Assembly: GCA_947072805.1 (NCBI GenBank) | Contig: CAMTJK010000017.1 | Coordinates: forward strand, 1-21,801 | DNA length: 21,801 nt | Source: an uncultured Prevotella sp. | GTDB taxonomy: Bacteria; Bacteroidota; Bacteroidia; Bacteroidales; Bacteroidaceae | Reading direction: 5' to 3' | Shown here: positions 14,801-21,801 of the stretch, one piece after another | Layout: every line of letters starts with the position of its first letter | How positions within the stretch are numbered: the first letter of the stretch is position 1 | Notes under the pieces: model-generated | The model's input: the letters and a program-made list of their open reading frames with translations, nothing else | The model's database searches: none | Told to the model about the DNA's origin: nothing | Translations under genes and position numbers: made by a program

Positions 14801-15667
14801 ATGAAGGGTATAGTTTTAGCAGGAGGGAGCGGCACCAGGCTCTATCCTATAACAAAGGGAATAAGCAAACAACTCATCCCTATTTTTGACAAACCTATGA
14901 TATATTATCCCATTTCGGTATTGATGCTTGCCGGAATAAGGGATATTCTGATAATAAGCACCCCTTTCGACCTTCCCGGATTTCGCAGGCTACTTGGCGA
15001 TGGTCACGATATCGGAGTTAATTTCGAATACGCAGAACAACCATCACCAGACGGTTTGGCACAAGCCTTCATCATTGGAGAGAAGTTTATCGGTGACGAT
15101 GCTGTTTGTCTTGTACTCGGAGATAACATATTTTACGGAAGCGGATTCAGCGGACTGTTACGTCAAAGTGTAGAGAATGTGGAACAGCAGGGCTTAGCCA
15201 CCGTATTCGGTTATTACGTAAACGACCCCGAACGATACGGTGTTGCCGAGTTTGACAATGAAGGAAATTGCCTTAGCATTGAAGAAAAGCCAGCCAGTCC
15301 AAAGTCAAATTACGCTGTTGTCGGTTTATACTTTTATCCTAATAGCGTTGTTGAGATAGCCAAAAACATTAAGCCAAGCGCTCGAGGAGAGCTTGAAATA
15401 ACTACTGTTAATCAAGAATATCTAAACCGTCACTCCCTTAAAGTACAAACATTACAGCGTGGTTTTGCATGGCTTGATACCGGTACCCACGACAGTCTGA
15501 GTGAAGCAAGCACCTTCATTGAAGTCATCGAGAAGCGTCAAGGACAGAAAATAGCCTGTCTCGAAGAGATTGCCTTCCGACGTGGATGGATATCAAGGGA
15601 ACAGCTTCGCAAGCTGGCTCAACCAATGCTGAAAAACGATTACGGACAATATTTGATGAAAATTTAA
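14801..15667 (+). CDS. rfbA: Glucose-1-phosphate thymidylyltransferase
   Basis: First step of dTDP-sugar synthesis: dTTP plus glucose 1-phosphate to dTDP-glucose. The 288-aa protein is typical RmlA. It has the nucleotide-binding LAGGSGTRLYPITKGISKQL (6-25), FDKPMIYYPISVLMLAGIRD, YAEQPSPDGLAQAF, the metal-binding LVLGDNIFYGSGF, IEEKP, and a C-terminal WLDTGTHDSLSEAS. It is the first gene of an operon; the BY-kinase gene begins 15 nt downstream. With rfbD elsewhere in the window it would contribute to dTDP-rhamnose, although other dTDP sugars are possible. Confidence 0.96.
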   Translation: MKGIVLAGGSGTRLYPITKGISKQLIPIFDKPMIYYPISVLMLAGIRDILIISTPFDLPGFRRLLGDGHDIGVNFEYAEQPSPDGLAQAFIIGEKFIGDDAVCLVLGDNIFYGSGFSGLLRQSVENVEQQGLATVFGYYVNDPERYGVAEFDNEGNCLSIEEKPASPKSNYAVVGLYFYPNSVVEIAKNIKPSARGELEITTVNQEYLNRHSLKVQTLQRGFAWLDTGTHDSLSEASTFIEVIEKRQGQKIACLEEIAFRRGWISREQLRKLAQPMLKNDYGQYLMKI

Positions 15668-15682
15668 TTCAAACAGCTTATA

Positions 15683-18169
15683 ATGGAAGATAGAAACAAC
15701 ATATCCTCGAATAGGACATCAAGTTCATACGAACAAGAAAGCAGCGAGACTTCTTTCGATTTCAAGACCATATTCAGTATGATCTTATTAAACTGGCAGT
15801 GGTTTGCACTATCTGTTTTCGTATGGCTATGTGTTGCCCTCATATATCTGCGTTACACCAACCCCGTATTTCAAGTTTCAGAGAAAGTGCTTATCAAAGA
15901 CGATGCCAACTCCCGACGAAAGGCAAGCAACCAAATGCTTGCCAATATGTCCGACCTTGGTTTCATGACAAACAGTACCGGTATAGAGAACGAGGTTGAG
16001 ATCATATCCAGCAGAATACTTGCCAGGGAAACCGTTAAAGATTTAAGGCTTTACGTAGAATACAAGAGAGAAGGTTATATAAAGAACCGACTTATCTACA
16101 AGCAGCAGCCCATCAGCGTAGACATCGATTCTGTAAGTCTTGAGAAGATGGATGAAACGATGCTTCCCATCGACATGAAGATAAGTAAAAACAACGGAGA
16201 ATATATTGTAAAGGGTATCACCTACGATGAAGAAAGTGGCGATGAAGTGCCTTTCGAAACATCATTCACATCTCTGCCTGCCACCTATAAGACACCGGCC
16301 GGTGTCCTTACGTTTACAGCAAACGATGTCAAAGGCAAACAGAACGACCGCGCCCTATTCGTTCGCATTTACCCTCCTCTTTATGTAGCCACATCATATG
16401 TCAATTCCATGACAGTGGAACCGACATCCAAAATAACATCAATCGCACTCATTACCCTCTGCGACCAAAACCGAAACAGAGCGGAAGACTTTCTGAAGCA
16501 ACTGGTGGTGTGCTATAATCGTCAAGCCAATGCCGACAAGAATGAAATAGCCATCAAGACGGAAGAATTCATCAATGGTCGTCTTGAAAAAATCAATGCA
16601 GAGCTCGGTTCCACCGAAAGCGCACTCGAAGAATACAAGAAGCGCAACAATCTAACACAGATGAGACTTGATGCGCAGGAAACTCTTACACAGGCAAGCC
16701 AGTATTCAAGCAAACTCTTTGAGGCCAAGACACAGATACAACTTCTTGACTACCTGCGCGAACACATGAACAATCCGGTAAACCGTTACCAAATCATTCC
16801 GTCGAACATCGGATTATCGGATATTTCTTCGACAGCCTTAATCAACAGCTATAACCAAAATGTGCTCGATCGCAACCGCAAGTTGCGCACGGCATCCGAG
16901 ATTTCGCCTCAAGTACAGAGCATCACCAGTACACTGGATGAGCTGGAAAGCAGTATACGTACGGCTTTGTCACAGGCTCGCAAGACTGCAGAAATCCAAA
17001 TGCAAAGCATTGAGCATCAGTATGCCCTATATAATAATAAGGTAGCAAATACACCGGAGCAGGAACGCATCCTGACCCAAATAGGACGTCAACAGGAAGT
17101 AAAATCCGGCCTTTACCTCATGTTACTTCAGAAGAGAGAGGAAAATTCCATTTCTCTTGCAGCCACAGCTGATAAAGGAAAGGTCATTGACGACCCCATA
17201 TACGAGGGCAAAGTACGACCGAAAAAGACCATTATCCTGCTCGGTGCTTTTGTACTCGGCTTTGCCATGCCTCTGTTTGTTCTCTATCTGATACAACTTC
17301 TACGTTACAAGATTGAGGGTCACGATGATGTAGCGCGCCTCACCAAGCTGCCAATCATTGCAGATGTGGCACTCACAGAAAGCAACAACGAAAACGGTAT
17401 CATAGTACACGAGAATCAGAACAACCAGATAGACGAGATATACCGTGCCATGCGAACCAACATACAATTCATGTTGAAAGGCGACCAGCGTGTTATCATG
17501 TTCACATCATCGACATCCGGAGAAGGAAAAACATTCAACGCAGCCAACCTTTCCGTGAGCTTTGCATCACTTGGCAAGAAAATAATACTCATTGGACTTG
17601 ACATTCGCAAGCCACGACTTGCAAAGATGTTCGGCTTCACCGACACCAATACGGGTATTACACGCCTGCTCACCAAAGAAACCATCACTCTCGCAGACAT
17701 TGAGAAACAGGTTATACCTTCGGGTATAAGCAGGAATCTCGACATCATGCCGGCCGGTCCTATTCCGCCCAACCCGACCGAACTGTTGGCACGTGAGGGA
17801 TTGAAAGAAATAATTGCCCTATTGAAAGAGAAATACGAATACATTATTCTCGACACTGCTCCCGTAGGTCTTGTTTCCGACTCCATTCAGATTGGCAAGG
17901 TGGCAGACATCACCGTTATTGTATGTCGTGCCGATTACACCCCAAAAGGTAGTTTCGAGCTGTTCAACAATCTGAATGCAGAGCATAAACTTCCCAACAT
18001 GTGCTATGTGATTAACGGCATAGACATGTCGAAGAAGAAGTACGGCTATTACTACGGATATGGGAAATACGGGCGCTACGGACGCTATACAAGTTACGGA
18101 GGATACTCGTATGGCAACTATTCCAACAGCCATTATAGCAACAAGGATGACAAATCTATCAAACTATGA
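15683..18169 (+). CDS. wzc: Wzc-like exopolysaccharide BY-tyrosine kinase
   Basis: An 828-aa inner-membrane protein combining a Wzz-type chain-length domain with a cytoplasmic bacterial tyrosine kinase, controlling polymerisation and export of surface polysaccharide. It has TM1 at about 37-56, a periplasmic region with a long coiled coil (about 285-450), and TM2 at about 515-538. The kinase has Walker A TSSTSGEGKT (608-617), Walker A' LIGLDIRKP (636-644) and Walker B IILDTAP (721-727). The first Asp of the usual DxD in Walker A' is Gly638. The C-terminus (787-818) carries 13 tyrosines, the autophosphorylation cluster. Its stop overlaps the start of the HAD hydrolase gene by 4 nt. No outer-membrane Wza gene is seen in this window. 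Confidence 0.94.
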   Translation: MEDRNNISSNRTSSSYEQESSETSFDFKTIFSMILLNWQWFALSVFVWLCVALIYLRYTNPVFQVSEKVLIKDDANSRRKASNQMLANMSDLGFMTNSTGIENEVEIISSRILARETVKDLRLYVEYKREGYIKNRLIYKQQPISVDIDSVSLEKMDETMLPIDMKISKNNGEYIVKGITYDEESGDEVPFETSFTSLPATYKTPAGVLTFTANDVKGKQNDRALFVRIYPPLYVATSYVNSMTVEPTSKITSIALITLCDQNRNRAEDFLKQLVVCYNRQANADKNEIAIKTEEFINGRLEKINAELGSTESALEEYKKRNNLTQMRLDAQETLTQASQYSSKLFEAKTQIQLLDYLREHMNNPVNRYQIIPSNIGLSDISSTALINSYNQNVLDRNRKLRTASEISPQVQSITSTLDELESSIRTALSQARKTAEIQMQSIEHQYALYNNKVANTPEQERILTQIGRQQEVKSGLYLMLLQKREENSISLAATADKGKVIDDPIYEGKVRPKKTIILLGAFVLGFAMPLFVLYLIQLLRYKIEGHDDVARLTKLPIIADVALTESNNENGIIVHENQNNQIDEIYRAMRTNIQFMLKGDQRVIMFTSSTSGEGKTFNAANLSVSFASLGKKIILIGLDIRKPRLAKMFGFTDTNTGITRLLTKETITLADIEKQVIPSGISRNLDIMPAGPIPPNPTELLAREGLKEIIALLKEKYEYIILDTAPVGLVSDSIQIGKVADITVIVCRADYTPKGSFELFNNLNAEHKLPNMCYVINGIDMSKKKYGYYYGYGKYGRYGRYTSYGGYSYGNYSNSHYSNKDDKSIKL

Positions 18170-18612
18170 CAATAGCTGTAGATTTTGACGGTACGATTGT
18201 TGAAGACCGTTATCCCGCCATCGGCGAGGAGTATCCGTTTGCTACCGATACTCTCCGCATGCTCATTGCCGACCGTCACAAGCTCATCTTATGGACAGTG
18301 CGTGAAGGCAGGGAGCTTGATGAGGCGGTTGAATGGTGTCGCGAGCACGGCGTAGAATTTTATGCCGTCAATAAGGACTATCCAGAGGAAACACTTGAAA
18401 ACAACCCCTATTACAGCCGCAAGCTGAAGGCGGATATATTTATCGACGACCGTAATATCGGCGGCAGACCAGACTGGGGAGTCATCTACGACATGGTGAA
18501 ACACCGCAAGACATGGAGCAATATCATGGACGAAAACAAATCTGACAATCCTTACATAAGCGGAGATTCCAAATACAGCAAGACACTCAAGAAGAAGTGG
18601 TGGCAATTTTAA
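18166..18612 (+). CDS. HAD-superfamily hydrolase
   Basis: A 148-aa cytosolic protein with a minimal HAD core and essentially no cap. Motif I is VDFDGT with the nucleophile Asp6 and acid/base Asp8, motif II is LWTVREG (Thr44), a Lys lies at 86 or 88 for motif III, and motif IV is FIDDRNIGG (Asp94, Asp95). HAD enzymes of this size are usually phosphatases; the substrate is unknown. Its ATG overlaps the BY-kinase stop (ATGA), so translation is coupled. That makes a phosphotyrosine or polysaccharide-precursor phosphatase role worth testing, but it is only inference. The prsW start follows the stop codon directly. Confidence 0.88.
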   Translation: MTIAVDFDGTIVEDRYPAIGEEYPFATDTLRMLIADRHKLILWTVREGRELDEAVEWCREHGVEFYAVNKDYPEETLENNPYYSRKLKADIFIDDRNIGGRPDWGVIYDMVKHRKTWSNIMDENKSDNPYISGDSKYSKTLKKKWWQF

Positions 18613-19374
18613 ATGTTATATATCATGATTAGTAGTACTTTTCTAGCTGTACCGATAGCAGCCTTATTACCCGTTATCTTGTTGTTTTACTATATATACC
18701 ATCAGGATTCCAACCAGCCGGAACCGGCTTCGCAATTATGGAAAGGAGTAATATTTGGAGTTGTTTCAGCGATATGGGTGATTGCTATATTGTCCATATA
18801 CGATATCAGTACATATATTGACAAGATTGCGCCGTCAGGTATTCCGAGAGCCATTGCCAACGCTTTCCTGTTGGCAGCCATTCCCGAAGAAGCCGTAAAA
18901 ATGCTTTTCATCATTTTTCTCATCCGCCACAATCCGTATTTCGACGAACATCTTGATGGCATTGTCTATGCCACCTGCGTAGGCTTAGGCTTTGCCGGCT
19001 TTGAGAATCTGCTTTATATCTTTAGAAACATCGACAATCTGCTCACCACTGCTCTTGTACGAGGCATTTTCTCCGTACCCGGACACTTCTTTTTTGCGGT
19101 TGCCATGGGATATTTCATCTCCCTCTCGCACTTTTCCAGCACCACCAAGTATGATAAAACCAAGAATCTCATTCTGGCATTCATCGTACCGGTGATTCTT
19201 CACGGCATTTTCGACATGCTGCTAATGATTATGGCAACAGAAGAGTCGCTTGTTATCGTCTGCTTCGTTTTGTTCCTTTACTTCACGCACAGGATGAGAA
19301 AGAAAGGATGCAAGCGCATTTTTCTGCTCAAGAAAAAAGACATGATGGAGGCTGCTGAAGTAGAAGAAGTTTAA
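18613..19374 (+). CDS. prsW: PrsW-family intramembrane metalloprotease
   Basis: A 253-aa polytopic membrane protein with about seven to eight hydrophobic segments. The family's presumed zinc and catalytic residues are present: IPEEAVK (Glu92, Glu93), GFENLLY (Glu131), VPGHFFFA (His158) and LHGIFD (His197). In Bacillus subtilis PrsW makes the first cut in the anti-sigma factor RsiW; most homologs have no known substrate. It is the last gene of the rfbA operon, with its ATG directly abutting the HAD stop. No anti-sigma gene is next to it. An ATG at residue 5 (18625) is an alternative start. The C-terminal tail is basic, then acidic. Confidence 0.9.
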   Translation: MLYIMISSTFLAVPIAALLPVILLFYYIYHQDSNQPEPASQLWKGVIFGVVSAIWVIAILSIYDISTYIDKIAPSGIPRAIANAFLLAAIPEEAVKMLFIIFLIRHNPYFDEHLDGIVYATCVGLGFAGFENLLYIFRNIDNLLTTALVRGIFSVPGHFFFAVAMGYFISLSHFSSTTKYDKTKNLILAFIVPVILHGIFDMLLMIMATEESLVIVCFVLFLYFTHRMRKKGCKRIFLLKKKDMMEAAEVEEV

Positions 19375-19446
19375 CCCAACCGGTCATTAGACCGCGAGAA
19401 GGTATTTTCTACAAATGCTATATTTGCTTTTTGTACTTAAAATTAT

Positions 19447-19482
19447 CCGGTCGTCACATTTACAAAACAATGCGGCGACCGG
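19447..19482. terminator. Terminator-like hairpin between convergent genes
   Basis: CCGGTCG (19447-19453) and CGACCGG (19476-19482) pair, with two further pairs inside, in the 112-nt gap between prsW and the kinase-nucleotidyltransferase gene. The minus-strand stop codon is 4 nt away. On that strand the stem is followed by ATAATTTTAAG, so it probably serves mainly the minus-strand gene. Confidence 0.6.
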
Positions 19483-19486
19483 AATT

Positions 19487-21442
19487 CTATCTGTCGTTGC
19501 GTGTTTGCGACTCGGGGAAATGTATCACAGCGTTGCGTAAAGCCACAGGATTACCCATATCATACATTTCGCCATTTATTCTGACGCCGAGCATGCCGCT
19601 GTTATCACGCACCTTGTCGAGTGCGGTGGTAAGTTCAATTTCACGTTCACGATCGTTGTCAATATCAGCCTGTCGTATGTCTTCGGCAAGACAGTCGAAC
19701 ACCTCCGGCGTAAGAATGTACTGACCAAACACCGAATAGTAACTCTTTTTCCCGTTCCCGTCCTTTACGCCGAGATAATCCTCCGCATAACTCTGTTTCG
19801 GTTTTTCTGCCATTTCCGACACCTGCAACACTGTTTTCTCCTTGTTTTCCCACACTCCGCTCAAAATTCCGTAACGGCTCACGTCATCAAGAGGTATCGG
19901 ATGTATGCTCACAAGCAGCGTGTTATATCGTTCATACGCCTCTATCATCTGAAGCGCACATGTTTTTGTTGTATTACTCTTATATAATGTGTCACCGAGA
20001 AGCAGTAGTACAGGCTCATTTTCGGCAAAATCAGCAGCCTGATATACTGCGTGTCCGAAGCCGCGCTTCTCGTACTGATACACATAGTGCAGATGTTTCC
20101 CTATGTCATGTATGTGGTAGCTGTACTCCCTGTATTGCGGAGTAAGCTTGTGTAGATGCTCTTCTGGCAACTGCTTTTCAAAGAACTCTGCATACTGTCT
20201 GCGTTCTTCTTCCGAGCCGAGCACGAGACATATGTCTTCTATTCCGCTCTTCAGCAGTTCCTCTATTAGTATTAGTATTACCGGTCGCACCATTCCGTCG
20301 GAGCAGGGTATGGGGAAGAAGTCCTTTTTCAGCACCTGCGTTGCCGGGTACAGTCTTGTGCCAAATCCCGCTACAGGTATGATAGCACGTCTCACCGTGT
20401 GTACGGGCTGTAAGGTGAACGGATAGGCATGCAGCCCCTGACTGTTCAGATAGTCCACAAGTTCTGCCTGTGCCTCTTTGCTGTGTGCAAGAAATTGCAC
20501 CGACCCGTCACCGTGTGAACCAACGCCCTTGCCACCCCATACAAGTTTCTTCACGTTCTCGTCATTTAGGTAGCTGTGCAGTTTGGGTGCCCACAAGGCA
20601 GTAGAAAGCGGAGCCACCTGCCTGTCGAACAGTTGTTCTGTTTCCGTCATTAGTTGTCCGAGAGCCTGTGCGTCTCCGTCTGCAATATACTTTACCGCTC
20701 TCTCTATTATCTCGTGGTTCCTTATGCCGAGAGCCTCATGCAGCAGTTTCTCGCTTTCCGTCGTGGCAAAGGGATATGCCTTGTTCAGGTCGCTAAGAAT
20801 CTTTATCGTATCCTTCTGCGCGCACAGGTCGCTCACCACCCAGTATAGCGGTTTCTTTACGTTGAGTGCCTTTACCTCCACCTCGTCACCGTCAAAAATC
20901 ATAAGATTGGGCTTTACTCCGAATGCACATGCCTGGTCGAGTCGTCCACAGCGCGATTCCGTCCGCAGTTCTCCAAGATAGGCTATGTTCATCTCACCCA
21001 TGGTGTTGAGATTGAGGTTATATAGCATATTGAAAGCACGCGCCACAAGCACGCAGATGGCGGCACTGCTTGACAGTCCGCTCTTCATGGGCAGCGTCAT
21101 GGCTGTTATCTTTATGCGTACGCCTCCCACCTTGTACCATTCGAGCATATAGGAAGCCACACCTGCACAGTAGCAGAAAAAAGAGCCCGACTTTGCCACG
21201 CGCTTCAGTTCCGCGTCGTTCATGCGGCACGAGAAGTCGCTCCATCTGTCCTTTATTTCCGGCGCTTCGCTGACCATCTCGAAGATTGTCGATTTTTCCA
21301 CTTCTGCATATATGCCCTGTTCTATGCCGGTCACAATGGCAGCACCGGGCAATATATCGGCGTTCATCGTACGGTAGTGTCCTGCCCAGTCAGTGTGTTC
21401 GCCAAACAGGCACAAACGTCCGGGGACGAATAATTTTATCAT
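19487..21442 (-). CDS. GHMP sugar kinase fused to sugar-1-phosphate nucleotidyltransferase
   Basis: A 651-aa two-domain cytosolic enzyme. Residues 1-345 are a galactokinase-like GHMP kinase with PGRLCLFGEHTDW (7-19), the ATP loop LPMKSGLSSSAA (117-128), GRLDQACA with the probable catalytic Asp169, and GGKGVGSHGDGS (303-314). Residues about 352-640 are a GalU/RmlA-type nucleotidyltransferase with IIPVAGFGTRLYPATQ (354-369), Lys372-Lys373, the metal site LLLLGDTLY (479-487), EMAEKP (543-548) and MYDMGNP (626-632). Together they would turn a free sugar into a sugar 1-phosphate and then an NDP-sugar. Bacteroides Fkp does this for fucose but has the domains in the opposite order and is longer. Sugar and nucleotide are unknown; galactose, arabinose, glucose or a uronic acid with UTP are candidates. 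No promoter motif is evident upstream. Confidence 0.88.
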   Translation of the reverse strand: MIKLFVPGRLCLFGEHTDWAGHYRTMNADILPGAAIVTGIEQGIYAEVEKSTIFEMVSEAPEIKDRWSDFSCRMNDAELKRVAKSGSFFCYCAGVASYMLEWYKVGGVRIKITAMTLPMKSGLSSSAAICVLVARAFNMLYNLNLNTMGEMNIAYLGELRTESRCGRLDQACAFGVKPNLMIFDGDEVEVKALNVKKPLYWVVSDLCAQKDTIKILSDLNKAYPFATTESEKLLHEALGIRNHEIIERAVKYIADGDAQALGQLMTETEQLFDRQVAPLSTALWAPKLHSYLNDENVKKLVWGGKGVGSHGDGSVQFLAHSKEAQAELVDYLNSQGLHAYPFTLQPVHTVRRAIIPVAGFGTRLYPATQVLKKDFFPIPCSDGMVRPVILILIEELLKSGIEDICLVLGSEEERRQYAEFFEKQLPEEHLHKLTPQYREYSYHIHDIGKHLHYVYQYEKRGFGHAVYQAADFAENEPVLLLLGDTLYKSNTTKTCALQMIEAYERYNTLLVSIHPIPLDDVSRYGILSGVWENKEKTVLQVSEMAEKPKQSYAEDYLGVKDGNGKKSYYSVFGQYILTPEVFDCLAEDIRQADIDNDREREIELTTALDKVRDNSGMLGVRINGEMYDMGNPVALRNAVIHFPESQTRNDR

Positions 21443-21671
21443 AGTTCTTTACTTATTCTTAGGTATATAATGACGGTTTTGAGGAAATTAGTGCCACAAA
21501 CTTAATAAAATTATTTTATATTATTAAACATCACAGCGCTTTTTCTCACTTTTCCGTTGAATATTCGGTCAGAATACTCAATGCCGGTTCGCCGCACAGT
21601 GTGATATCGCGTTTTTCTCGCCTTATGTTTAGGGCTGCGATGCAATGCGTATAACATTTATTTACTTTTAT
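21443..21671. other. Intergenic stretch with nothing recognised
   Basis: AT-rich upstream region of the kinase-nucleotidyltransferase gene, running up to repeat copy 3. I see no TAnnTTTG box on the minus strand close to the start codon, no credible open frame and no RNA gene. Confidence 0.4.
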
Positions 21672-21801
21672 GAAAAATCTTGACTTTAACGTGTGTTAAT
21701 CGGCATCCAAACCTCGATTTGTAACCTACGACGCGAAAATGAGCGTTTTTTATCTCAAATAGGGAGCGCTGATAGTCAGCGAGTTACGCGTTTTGCGAAA
21801 T
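21672..21801 (+). repeat. Dispersed intergenic repeat, copy 3 (3' end cut by window edge)
   Basis: Matches 10553-10682 with only a few substitutions, including the shared run around AATCGGCATCCAAACCTCGA and the GCTGATAGTCAGC segment. It is the 5' third of the element; the rest lies beyond the window. Its orientation is the same as that of the other two copies. Confidence 0.87.

Overview
The window reads as a chromosomal segment of a Bacteroidales bacterium, most likely Prevotella or a close relative. The genus is an inference. The evidence is Bacteroidota-type promoters (TAnnTTTG -7 boxes, two with a TTTG or TTG element 19-20 nt upstream), few Shine-Dalgarno sites, a DUF4924-type gene, an RNase Y-ZapA cluster, and housekeeping proteins that look Bacteroidales-like. 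I see no phage, insertion sequence, CRISPR array, tRNA or rRNA.

Layout. Positions 1-586 hold part of a dispersed repeat and the promoter of an ECF sigma factor gene (587-1189, +). A long minus-strand run fills 1193-9282. Read 5' to 3' it is a LysE-type exporter, a DUF4924 protein, rfbD, prfC, tsaC, a ClC chloride channel/transporter with CBS domains, fmt, an unlisted 44-aa small ORF, and rpe. A ROK-family glucokinase (9440-10417, +) is divergent from the exporter, and back-to-back promoters lie between them. Positions 10418-11643 carry no convincing protein gene. They hold the glucokinase terminator, a complete copy of the repeat (about 365 bp), and a well-formed cobalamin riboswitch on the + strand with no gene behind it, only a structured tail and a terminator-like hairpin. 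The rny operon (coiled-coil protein, zapA, rny) runs toward it on the minus strand and ends in its own strong terminator. A conserved-looking protein of unknown function follows (13967-14599, -). It is divergent from an exopolysaccharide operon (14801-19374, +) of rfbA, a Wzc-like BY-kinase, a HAD hydrolase and a PrsW protease. The last gene (19487-21442, -) encodes a fusion of a GHMP sugar kinase and a nucleotidyltransferase. A third, truncated copy of the repeat ends the window.

How the genes connect. Several products handle nucleotide sugars and surface polysaccharide: rfbA and rfbD (dTDP-rhamnose), the BY-kinase (chain-length or export control), the kinase-pyrophosphorylase fusion (salvage of a free sugar to an NDP-sugar) and glucokinase (hexose-phosphate supply). 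A second group is core translation (fmt, prfC, tsaC), RNA decay (rny) and division (zapA).

The main points for a second look are the geneless cobalamin riboswitch aimed at the rny 3' end, the dispersed repeat family with a palindromic insert in one copy, the kinase-nucleotidyltransferase fusion of unknown sugar specificity, and the small ORF before rpe.
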